A DNA stretch of 64,000 nucleotides from positions 72,987-136,986 of the forward strand of contig NZ_ML660087.1 of assembly GCF_007004655.1 (NCBI RefSeq), in the 5' to 3' direction. The stretch's first letter is position 1. Every line of letters starts with the position of its first letter. Position numbers and translations under genes: made by a program. The notes below the pieces were generated by a model. The model searched no databases and was not told the origin of the DNA. It worked only from the letters and a program-made list of their open reading frames with translations. Source of the DNA: Exilibacterium tricleocarpae. GTDB taxonomy: Bacteria > Pseudomonadota > Gammaproteobacteria > Pseudomonadales > Cellvibrionaceae. This document shows, piece after piece, positions 54,035 through 61,702 of the stretch.

Positions 54035-56245
54035 ATGGAACGCCGTCAACTGACATTAATGTTCACCGATATCGTCGGCTATTCGCGCCTGATGGGCCAG
54101 AATGAGGCGCAGACGATCGGTTTGTTGGGTGAATATCGGCGCATACTGTTGGCCCAGATCGAGCGTCAACAGGGCATAGTGATAGAGTATGTCGGCGATG
54201 CGGTATTTGCTCGCTTCGACACACCGGCCGCTGCCGTGCAGGCCGGCATCGATATTCAGAAAGACCTCGCTGCTTTCAATCGCAGGGCCGATGCCGGACT
54301 GCCGCGCCTGCAGTCGCGCATCGGCATTCATATGGGGGCGGTGACGCTGAAAGACGGTGCGCTGTTTGGTGACGATGTGAACATTGCCGCCCGACTGGAG
54401 CCCATTGCTGTGGCCGATGGCCTGTGTATTTCCGCCAGTGTGTACCGCGCGGTCAGTGCCGCACTTACCGAGCCGGTGCTGTCTCTCGGGGCGCAGTCGC
54501 TGAAAAATATCGATGGCAAAATTCACGCCTATCTGGTGCGACCCGCAGGTATTACCCTGGCGACGCACCTTCATTATTTACTGCGGACTTTGCGCCAGCG
54601 TGCTGCCGCTTACCGCTATCCGCTGGCGGCTGCAGTGCTGGCGCTGGTGGCGGTGGGTGTCTATTTTACTCCCCGTATGCTGGTACCTGGTTACAACGCC
54701 AATTATGTTGAAATCGCAGACTTCCGCAATCTGATGGCAGAGGAGGGCGGTGCCGACTACTTCAGCGCCGGTGTTACCGAGGCGCTGCGCTCGCAACTGG
54801 CGGATATCCGCAGTGTGTATATCCTGGCGGCGGGTAAAGGCGTGCGTGGCCCGATTCGCCTGGAGGGGAGCGTACAAAAAATCGGAGATCGCCTGCGCAT
54901 CGCCTATCAGTTGTTTCGGCGCAAGGGCAATGTGCAGATAGCGGGCGGTAAGCTTGACGGCGCCTACAAAGATATTTTTATTCTACAGGACCGGGTGGTT
55001 GCGGAAATAGCCGGCTATCTGGCTGAAGAATTCAAACTTGAGGCATTGCGGCCCGCCGCGCGACACCTGACCGCAGATGTGACGGCTTATGATTACTATC
55101 TGCAGGGCCTGGCGTATTTGCGCGAGCCCGAATCACATGAGAATTTTGATGCGGCTATAAAACAGTTGTCTACGGCACTGGTGCACGACGCCAACTTCGC
55201 GTTGGCCAATACCGGGCTGTGCCGGGCTTATTGGGGTAAATATCTCCTGACCCGTACCATCGACTGGGCCGGCAAGGCTGAAGAATACTGCCAACTGGCG
55301 TTGCGGCAGGATAATACCCTGTCTGAGGTTTATGAATCTTTGGGCGTTATCTACAGAGACACCGGTCGCGAAGAAGAAGCTGTCGGGATTTTGGAGCAGG
55401 CTATCAAAATAGATTCGGCTAACCCGGATGCGGTTATCGCATTGGCGCAGGTGTATCGGGTTCAGAACCGCCCGGAGCTGGCGGAAGCACTCCTGCAGCG
55501 GGTTGTCGCCGAGCATCCCGATTATTGGGTGGCCTATCGGAACCTGGCATCTTTTTACATGTATGTGGGCAGGTTGAGAGAGGCGGTGGACACTTACCGG
55601 AAGGTCCTGCAAATTACACCCGAGAACACGGTAGCCTACAGTAACCTGGGTGTTGCCTATTTTTATTTGGGTGAGTATGAGTCGGCTGCCGATGCCCTGG
55701 ATCATTCCGTGGCTTTGTCGCCGAGTAGCTGGGGCTACTCCAACACCGGCACCATGTACTATTTTGCCGGAGACTACGAAAAGGCGGCCGCGATGTTTAG
55801 GGAAGCCATTCGTCTCGCACCGGAGGACTTTCGGTTGTATCTCAATATGGGAGATACCTTGCGCCAGATGCCGCGCTACGAGAGTGAAGCCAGGCGTTAT
55901 TATGCCAAGACTATTGATCTGGCACAGTCCGGCCTGGCAGTAAATGCAAAAGATGCCGAGCTGCACCAACATTTAGCCATCAGCTATCTTTTTATGGACC
56001 AGCGGGAAAAGGCCGAAGAATTTTTGAACAATGCGTTGGCCCTGAGCCCAAAAGATGTCGATATTCTTTATACGCGAGTAAAGTTCTGGTCTACCTTGAA
56101 TCATCTTGACAAAGCGCTGGAGGCGTTTGCAGAACTGATGGGGGCCGGCTATTCGCAGTCTCTGGTGGAGGCGGACCCCGACCTCGAGGAGTTGCGCGGT
56201 CATCCGCGCTACGAAGAAGTTTTGCTGGCTGAGCAGGGCCTGTGA
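54035..56245 (+). CDS. Class III adenylate cyclase with TPR repeats
   Basis: A 736-residue fusion. The cyclase domain (residues 1-175) has FTDIVGYSRLM, with the metal-binding Asp, and YVGDAVFARF, plus DDVNIAARLE; it makes cAMP (or cGMP) from ATP/GTP. A TM helix near residues 195-215 separates it from a periplasmic or cytosolic domain related to FlgO/TolB-N (residues 240-345, LRSQLADIRSVYILAAGKG), and about eight TPR units follow to the end (TNTGLCRAYWG to the C terminus). AAGGAAATGG gives the start. The TPR part may bind a partner such as the lipoprotein encoded next. Substrate specificity (ATP vs GTP) is not decided. Confidence 0.9.
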   Translation: MERRQLTLMFTDIVGYSRLMGQNEAQTIGLLGEYRRILLAQIERQQGIVIEYVGDAVFARFDTPAAAVQAGIDIQKDLAAFNRRADAGLPRLQSRIGIHMGAVTLKDGALFGDDVNIAARLEPIAVADGLCISASVYRAVSAALTEPVLSLGAQSLKNIDGKIHAYLVRPAGITLATHLHYLLRTLRQRAAAYRYPLAAAVLALVAVGVYFTPRMLVPGYNANYVEIADFRNLMAEEGGADYFSAGVTEALRSQLADIRSVYILAAGKGVRGPIRLEGSVQKIGDRLRIAYQLFRRKGNVQIAGGKLDGAYKDIFILQDRVVAEIAGYLAEEFKLEALRPAARHLTADVTAYDYYLQGLAYLREPESHENFDAAIKQLSTALVHDANFALANTGLCRAYWGKYLLTRTIDWAGKAEEYCQLALRQDNTLSEVYESLGVIYRDTGREEEAVGILEQAIKIDSANPDAVIALAQVYRVQNRPELAEALLQRVVAEHPDYWVAYRNLASFYMYVGRLREAVDTYRKVLQITPENTVAYSNLGVAYFYLGEYESAADALDHSVALSPSSWGYSNTGTMYYFAGDYEKAAAMFREAIRLAPEDFRLYLNMGDTLRQMPRYESEARRYYAKTIDLAQSGLAVNAKDAELHQHLAISYLFMDQREKAEEFLNNALALSPKDVDILYTRVKFWSTLNHLDKALEAFAELMGAGYSQSLVEADPDLEELRGHPRYEEVLLAEQGL

Positions 56246-56348
56246 TTTATTACCAAAAGGGTATTGATACGGGGCAATTGACTTGCCACTGTTAACTGAA
56301 TTGATACAATCCGCTCAGGATCTACCAACCATGATAAGGAGTAAAACA

Positions 56349-56771
56349 ATGAGAATAGGACTATTAGCCTGTGTGTCGGTACTGACGTTGATGACCGGTT
56401 GCGCGACAGTGAAAGGCACTTCGTCAGGTACTAACAATGCACCGGTTGGCGGTACCTTGGCGGGTACCGACACCGCACCGGTGAGAATATCGCTCGATAA
56501 AGAGGGGATGCCGCAAGTCGATATTGAGACGGTGGTCGTAAAGGTCGGTCAGCGTGTGGTTTTTGTCGGTCCCACCGAGTTCACGATTAATTTTCCTGAA
56601 GACACGCCTTTTGACCGGCAGAAATTCGAAACCGGGGATGCTGTTATCAATCTGGTAATACCACAGAGGGTTAAGAGAAAATTTCAGCAAAATATTCAAG
56701 AAATCAAGTTCAAGTATGATGTGATCGTAGGCGACAAAGTGTTAGACCCGCATATGATTGTCATACTCTAG
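56349..56771 (+). CDS. Small lipoprotein
   Basis: A 140-residue lipoprotein from the ATG preceded by AAGGAG; upstream in-frame starts are weaker. The signal peptide ends in the lipobox MTGC near residue 18. The mature protein is about 120 residues with a beta-rich part (VDIETVVVKVGQRVVFVGPTEFTINFPE). It is 103 bp downstream of the cyclase-TPR gene, in the same orientation, and may be co-transcribed. Not recognised as a known family; a periplasmic partner of the cyclase is a guess. Confidence 0.8.
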   Translation: MRIGLLACVSVLTLMTGCATVKGTSSGTNNAPVGGTLAGTDTAPVRISLDKEGMPQVDIETVVVKVGQRVVFVGPTEFTINFPEDTPFDRQKFETGDAVINLVIPQRVKRKFQQNIQEIKFKYDVIVGDKVLDPHMIVIL

Positions 56772-56994
56772 GTCTCGGCTACGGATGTCTTTTGTGGAGG
56801 CCCGTCGCCGATAGGCCGGTAAGCCGACAAAAAAAGTGCCCTGCGATCAGTTGGAGAGGGTTGTCCGGCCGCTGTTGCAGGGGGTTTATCGGTTTAGTGG
56901 TTGTGGCCGACTGTGTCGTTGGTTTTGGTTGTGCCGGGGGCTGCCGAGCAGGCCTGCCATAAAGCAGGCGGGCGAGCCCCTCCCGCTTGAGCTG

Positions 56995-58392
56995 TCAGTC
57001 GGCGTACCACATGCGTGCTGAGCGTCCCGGTATGCGCACCCATTCGGAGCTGCTGTCGATACTGAACGTATCGCCGCTAAATACGTCCCGATAAGTACGG
57101 AACCAATAATATTTTTCGTTAGTATACAGTTCTATCCAGCGCTCGTTGCCGCACTTGTTGATACCGACTACACCCTCTTTGCCGCGGCGAAATGCCAGCA
57201 CACAATCGTCGTAGTAGATCGTCTCTTGTCCCTGTCCCTGTACACGATTGTGAAACGCTATCATCGCGGTGATATCAGCCTGTTTGTAGTCATCCACCCA
57301 GCGGCCGTTATCCGTGCCGGTCTTGTCGCTGAAAATCATCGGTGCACCACCGTCGCGGCCGGTCAGGTAGGCGGTGGCCAGGTGTTCGTCGGTAGGGTCC
57401 ATGATCAGGTAACGAAAGCCGTTGTTGAGTGGAATATCATGAGTGACAGCGACGGTTACCGCGCGGGTACCGGCCAGGGCATTGCCAAACGCAAACGGGT
57501 TTTCCAGCGCGCTGAGACTGCCGCCCGGCTTGAAGGCGTTGACCATAGCGTTTAACAGCGGGAAGTCGTAGGCGCTGTGGTCAGTGTACTGCAGGTAGGG
57601 GCCCAGAAACTTTTGATAGTCACTGCTGCCGGTGCCGCCGCCGGTAATCACCTCACCGAAGATATGCATCCCGTTTTTGATCGTTGCGTCAAAGACTTGA
57701 TTGATATGCCAGATGGTCATATGTTTGGCGGCGTCGACCCGAAAGCCTTTAACGCCCATACTCTTCAGCGCTGATAGGTAACTGCGTTGTTGTTGTCGCA
57801 CCCAGTTGTTAGGGTCCATATCCGGTAGACCGCGGTCGCCGTTGCCGCCACACAGGCGCCAGTATTGTACGGCACCAACGTCATTGTAGTCGGTAATGCA
57901 ACCCTCGGGATGGAAGTCACCGGAGCCAAACAGACCGTAGTTCAGATCGCCGAACAGTTTTTGGTTATTCCAGTAACCCGGGTTGGATGCGTAAGCTGAC
58001 AGGGCTGCCGTTCCCGGGAATGTCGTTGAGTTGTTGCGCTCGTTGGCCATGTGGTTGAGCACAATATCGGCGTAGGTGGACACGTTGACGGCGTTCAGCG
58101 CATTGATCATGGTTTGGAAGTCCTGCTTGTTGCCAAGACAGTGATCGATAACCCTCAGGTCCTGCGGTTGGTAGCGGCCCCACCAGGCACAGTTTGCCGC
58201 ATCGCTTTTCAGCGGCGGTGCCACCAGTACTTGTTTGTAGCCGAGGCTGGCTATCTCCGAGGCTTTGGCGGCCACCTCGTCGTAGCGCCAGTTAAAGGCA
58301 TGCAAAATAACATCTGCGTGGGAGTGTGAGGTGAGTAAAATCGTATGCAGCAGTAAAAACCAGGTAAAAAAACTTCTCTTTGCAATCATCAT
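56995..58392 (-). CDS. Secreted GH13 alpha-amylase
   Basis: A 465-residue secreted glycoside hydrolase. The signal peptide ends at residue 26. Conserved regions are region I DIVLNHMA (near residue 108), region II GFRVDAAKH with the nucleophile Asp (near residue 218), region III HIFGEVI with the acid/base Glu (near residue 245), and region IV with the transition-state Asp in VAVTHDIP (near residue 313). The C-terminal 100 residues are a beta domain. It should hydrolyse alpha-1,4 glucans such as starch or glycogen. It is isolated; 222 bp precede its 3' end and no transporter lies nearby. Confidence 0.95.
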   Translation of the reverse strand: MMIAKRSFFTWFLLLHTILLTSHSHADVILHAFNWRYDEVAAKASEIASLGYKQVLVAPPLKSDAANCAWWGRYQPQDLRVIDHCLGNKQDFQTMINALNAVNVSTYADIVLNHMANERNNSTTFPGTAALSAYASNPGYWNNQKLFGDLNYGLFGSGDFHPEGCITDYNDVGAVQYWRLCGGNGDRGLPDMDPNNWVRQQQRSYLSALKSMGVKGFRVDAAKHMTIWHINQVFDATIKNGMHIFGEVITGGGTGSSDYQKFLGPYLQYTDHSAYDFPLLNAMVNAFKPGGSLSALENPFAFGNALAGTRAVTVAVTHDIPLNNGFRYLIMDPTDEHLATAYLTGRDGGAPMIFSDKTGTDNGRWVDDYKQADITAMIAFHNRVQGQGQETIYYDDCVLAFRRGKEGVVGINKCGNERWIELYTNEKYYWFRTYRDVFSGDTFSIDSSSEWVRIPGRSARMWYAD

Positions 58393-58627
58393 TAAGACCC
58401 TTTATTTTTTTGAAATCAAGCAACGCCGTCAATAATGGGTGTCCGGCGATGCGACCGATCATCACAACATGCTCGTTGAGCTGCAAGCACGCTTGCTGAC
58501 GAAACTTTTTTGACGGATGCTATTTATTGTGTGGGCTGGTGTGTTTTCGAAAAACTACAGTAAAATATTTAGGCTGAGCAATGCCTTGCATACGTATTCA
58601 TCAACGGGGTGCCGAAATTGACTCCGT

Positions 58628-58683
58628 GCAGGTTTGCTGGGGACAGGGTGAAGCTGCAGGTTTGCTGGGGACAGGGTGAAGCC
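58628..58683. repeat. Two tandem 28-bp repeats
   Basis: The 28-bp unit that starts GCAGGTTTGCTGGGGACAGG and ends GTGAAGCY is present at 58628-58655 and 58656-58683. It contains GGGGACAGG, also found in the palindrome at 693. The region 58393-58734 otherwise holds only the amylase promoter (AT-rich near 58550) and the terminator that follows. Confidence 0.7.
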
Positions 58684-58703
58684 GGCTCCGAAGGGAGCCG
58701 GCT
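58680..58703 (-). terminator. Intrinsic terminator-like hairpin of the metalloprotease gene
   Basis: On the minus strand, AGCCGGCTCC-CTTC-GGAGCCGGCT forms a perfect 10-bp stem capped by a CUUCGG-type tetraloop, just downstream of the matrixin-like gene. A short T-rich stretch follows only weakly, so efficiency is uncertain, but the position and stem are as expected for a transcription end. Confidence 0.55.
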
Positions 58704-58734
58704 GCTTACTGCAAAAATTTTGTGACTACTGTCA

Positions 58735-60690
58735 CTATTGTGGTTGCGGTGTAAAACTCAATTCAAACGCCAGGTTGGCGCCGAATGGTGTAAAAGTATT
58801 ACCGCCGTCAGTGGAAATAAAAGAGTTTCCGGTAAGCGGACCCAGTGTGTCGACGCCGACGGTCGGTGGAAAACCGTTGAAACCGGGAAAGGGTCCGTCC
58901 GGTAACTTGGCCAGCAGAAACAGATCGGTGTTGGTATTTTTGCTCAGCACCCAATTAACCCACTTGCTCAAAATTTTGGGACTGCGAAAAGAAAAGATGG
59001 ATGAATCGGTGTCCTGACCGATAAACGGCGAGCGTTTCTGCAATGGGCGGTCGAGTTTGATCGAGGCGCTGCCATCCGGATTCAAACTGCCTGTTGCCAA
59101 GATGGCGCTGTCGAAGATGACCGGCACCGATGCATCCGACACGTCACTTAATACCAGCCCGGTATGCAGCACAGCGCCTGCGTCCAGAAGTGCTTTCACA
59201 TCGGCGTTGGCAAAGCGCTCGGCATAGATGGTGCCACCGAGAGCGTCATTGGATTGGAACGCGTCCGAAATATCGGTGCCCAGTTGTTGCGTCACATTGG
59301 TCACGAAGTCAACGCCTGATTTTATTCGGCCGGGATAGACAAACAGCGGCTGGAATTGCGAAGGTTTGGTTTCGAAAGCGCCTTCGCGCCGGCCGTTCCA
59401 AAACTCCTCCTTGAAGGTGAGATCACCCACGATACCGCCGATGATCGCCGTCAGGCTGATGTTGCCGGCCGCTGCGGGGTTGCCGTCCAACGCCTGCATA
59501 CCGATTTTATACAAGCCGAGCGGTACCGGCATCATATATTCGCCATTCAGTACAGAGCCGGGCAGAAATAGACCTGCATCGCTGTCTGTGCCGGTGGGCC
59601 CCAGTCCTACACTTAGCGTGGACAGGCCGCTGTAGGCGCCGACGACAACTTCGCCGGAGAGGAGGTTTTCGGCAAAGATATTGGCACCGGCAACCGGGAT
59701 CGAGGTGCCGTCTGGCGCCACGCTTGAGACGCTGCCGGTGATCAGGCTGTAAACATGGCCAAATGGAATATCGCCGGGTTGCAGGGCTGCGATACCACTG
59801 TTGTCCGTACCCTCCGGATAACTCATGGAGCTCCAGGCGATATCGTCGCCGGCCGGGTCGCGCAGGGCTTGCTCCGCATCCGGATCGTTGACATCAACAA
59901 AGGGAAACATGGTGGCTCCGTTGCCGTCGACCCGGCTGATCTGGTTGACCAAACTGTGGGACAAGCCGTGTGAATGACCGAATTCATGTACGGCTACTGC
60001 CTGAATATCGGTGTTGATGGTGCCGTCGGGTTCTGTGACCCAGCCGAAGGTGCCGAGGATAGTGGCGGCAAAGAAGACATCGTTGTCGAGGATGGTACCG
60101 GCCGCGTAGTCCCCGGCGGGAAACTCGATATCGCCGTCGTTATCCACGTCGCTGCATCGATTGATACCCTCGGCGGCGGGATCGAAGACATCGGCATCGC
60201 CATCGAGATCAATATCCATACCGGCCACCAGCGTGGTGTCTTCCAGCAGCGATGTCGATGGTGACACCGCCAGCGCGTTGGTACCCGAGCGGAAATTTAT
60301 CTCGTTTTTGAAGTTGAGGGAGCCCTCCGTGTTTTCCACCGTTGCAACGTCGACCAGGTTCAGCTCGATAAAAGACGTCGGAATGGCGTTCCATTTTTCG
60401 AAGGAAGCCTGAATTTCAGCTTGTAGTTGCGCAACGGGCACCGGCGGTGCAGCGGTGCCGGTTTCAAAATTGGCCGGCGTATCATCCAGCGTGTAGTTGA
60501 CGGGAATACAGCGTTTATCCCAGTGAATACCGACCAGGGGCGTAAATTCAATCAGGCCGCTGGTGGGATTTACCTCAATACCGGTGATATTCGGGGTATC
60601 CAGGTTGCCGCCGGCAAAGCTCGGCAGTTGCAGAGCCAGTGCGACCAGCCCGGTAGAACAGCCTGCGATGATTTTTAAATAGTTCTTCAT
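58735..60690 (-). CDS. Secreted matrixin-like zinc metalloprotease
   Basis: A 651-residue secreted protein. Signal peptide residues 1-26, AAGGAGAG before the ATG. A zinc-binding site HExxHxxGxxH is intact: His235, Glu236, His239, His245 in VHEFGHSHGLSH. The Met-turn is SSMSYPEG near residue 289. Calcium-binding-like Asp-rich loops (DLDGDADVFD, DVDNDGDIEF) lie between residues 157 and 185. The C-terminal half is beta-rich, likely for binding or display. Members of this family cleave proteins outside the cell. It is 12 bp downstream of the small secreted gene, so probably the same operon. Confidence 0.9.
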   Translation of the reverse strand: MKNYLKIIAGCSTGLVALALQLPSFAGGNLDTPNITGIEVNPTSGLIEFTPLVGIHWDKRCIPVNYTLDDTPANFETGTAAPPVPVAQLQAEIQASFEKWNAIPTSFIELNLVDVATVENTEGSLNFKNEINFRSGTNALAVSPSTSLLEDTTLVAGMDIDLDGDADVFDPAAEGINRCSDVDNDGDIEFPAGDYAAGTILDNDVFFAATILGTFGWVTEPDGTINTDIQAVAVHEFGHSHGLSHSLVNQISRVDGNGATMFPFVDVNDPDAEQALRDPAGDDIAWSSMSYPEGTDNSGIAALQPGDIPFGHVYSLITGSVSSVAPDGTSIPVAGANIFAENLLSGEVVVGAYSGLSTLSVGLGPTGTDSDAGLFLPGSVLNGEYMMPVPLGLYKIGMQALDGNPAAAGNISLTAIIGGIVGDLTFKEEFWNGRREGAFETKPSQFQPLFVYPGRIKSGVDFVTNVTQQLGTDISDAFQSNDALGGTIYAERFANADVKALLDAGAVLHTGLVLSDVSDASVPVIFDSAILATGSLNPDGSASIKLDRPLQKRSPFIGQDTDSSIFSFRSPKILSKWVNWVLSKNTNTDLFLLAKLPDGPFPGFNGFPPTVGVDTLGPLTGNSFISTDGGNTFTPFGANLAFELSFTPQPQ

Positions 60691-60702
60691 GTCGTCTCTC
60701 CT

Positions 60703-61212
60703 TCACTTGACCAGGCGGCGAATTTTTTCTTTAAAGGCTTCCAGCTGTTCGGCTTTGCCGTCCATCCGGCGGGCGGCAAAGCTGCTGGTGCCATTGTTTA
60801 CCACGGCGTAAAAACCCTGCGAGAAGCCGACCAACGAATAGGCGTTGGTCAATCGATTGGAGTTCTCCAGAAAAAGTATCATCTCCTCATTGGGGGTGAG
60901 CGTGGGTATGCCCGGGTAAGTTACTGCCACCGGTACCGCGCGGGTTCTGTCCACGCCACCGGGCACCACCAGAGTGATTTCCCTGTCGACAATACCTTTC
61001 AGGGTGTCGGTAACGGAAATCGTAGCTTTGGTCACCAGTGATCCCTTTACCCATTGACTGGTAACGCCGGTGCAGCGCCCGTGGATAATGGAAACGGCAC
61101 TATCTACCATATCGGCGCTGGACATTTTTATCAGACTGGTGGACCAGGCCCAGGACGGCGACAGTCCGATAAGCGTGATAAGCACGAGTTTTTTTATCGC
61201 TTTTTTGTTCAT
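60703..61212 (-). CDS. Secreted partner protein of matrixin-like protease
   Basis: A 169-residue secreted protein: signal peptide residues 1-24, AAGGAG before the ATG. The mature part reads SIIHGRCTGVTSQWVKGSLVTKATISVTDTLKG and VVPGGVDRTRAVPVAVTYPGIPTLTPNEEMILFLE; this pattern (HGRVxxVxSxW, then VPGG, then LTPNEEvLLFL) is one I recall for small proteins encoded beside matrixin-like proteases in other bacteria. It might be an inhibitor, chaperone or specific carrier. It precedes the protease by 12 bp. Confidence 0.75.
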   Translation of the reverse strand: MNKKAIKKLVLITLIGLSPSWAWSTSLIKMSSADMVDSAVSIIHGRCTGVTSQWVKGSLVTKATISVTDTLKGIVDREITLVVPGGVDRTRAVPVAVTYPGIPTLTPNEEMILFLENSNRLTNAYSLVGFSQGFYAVVNNGTSSFAARRMDGKAEQLEAFKEKIRRLVK

Positions 61213-61702
61213 TGCTTGAACTCCTTGTTGATGAAGGAAAGACTTTTCAGTGGAACGTCGTTTTAGGTTTAGTGTTGTCTGTGACAGACTGTCGATAAAC
61301 GTCCCGGCAAAACACTATCGATAGGTAGTGTCGATAATATCGATAAATAACGCCGGTAAACGCTGTCGGTAACCATTGTCGACAACGGTTGCACCCTCGG
61401 TTTTCTGCAAGCGACTAAGGTAGACTTGGTAGTTGATAAATTAGCGTGGTCGCCGGCCGACCAAATGCAGCGGATTCCCGAAAATCCTATATTGCACAGG
61501 ACGGGAAGCCGGTCCGATGGTTTGGGGCCGGCCTTCTACTGCGACAGCTTGGAGTGGCTTGTGCAGCCACTTAAATAGAGACGAATAACGCCTCGAATCA
61601 ATTACCCCTATATGAGGTTTGATGTGTCAATCGCCAAAAAAAGTCCGCCCCGGCGTCAGTGCTGCTTCGGCGACTGCCATGCCACCCGCGAGTAGCGCCT
61701 CT
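61213..61702. other. Intergenic region with palindromes
   Basis: 490 bp between the pseudo-matrixin stop and the small secreted gene. It contains a 10-bp perfect palindrome CTATCGATAG at 61315-61324, a 20-bp near-perfect palindrome at 61371-61390 centred on GTCGAC, and a GC-rich hairpin at 61505-61536 that could end the pseudo-matrixin transcript. Promoter and operator sites for the 61212 operon are likely here; no gene seen. Confidence 0.5.

Noticed and set aside
58628-58683. Possible CRISPR-like repeat
   Set aside because: Only two directly abutting units without spacers and no cas genes; this is a tandem duplication.
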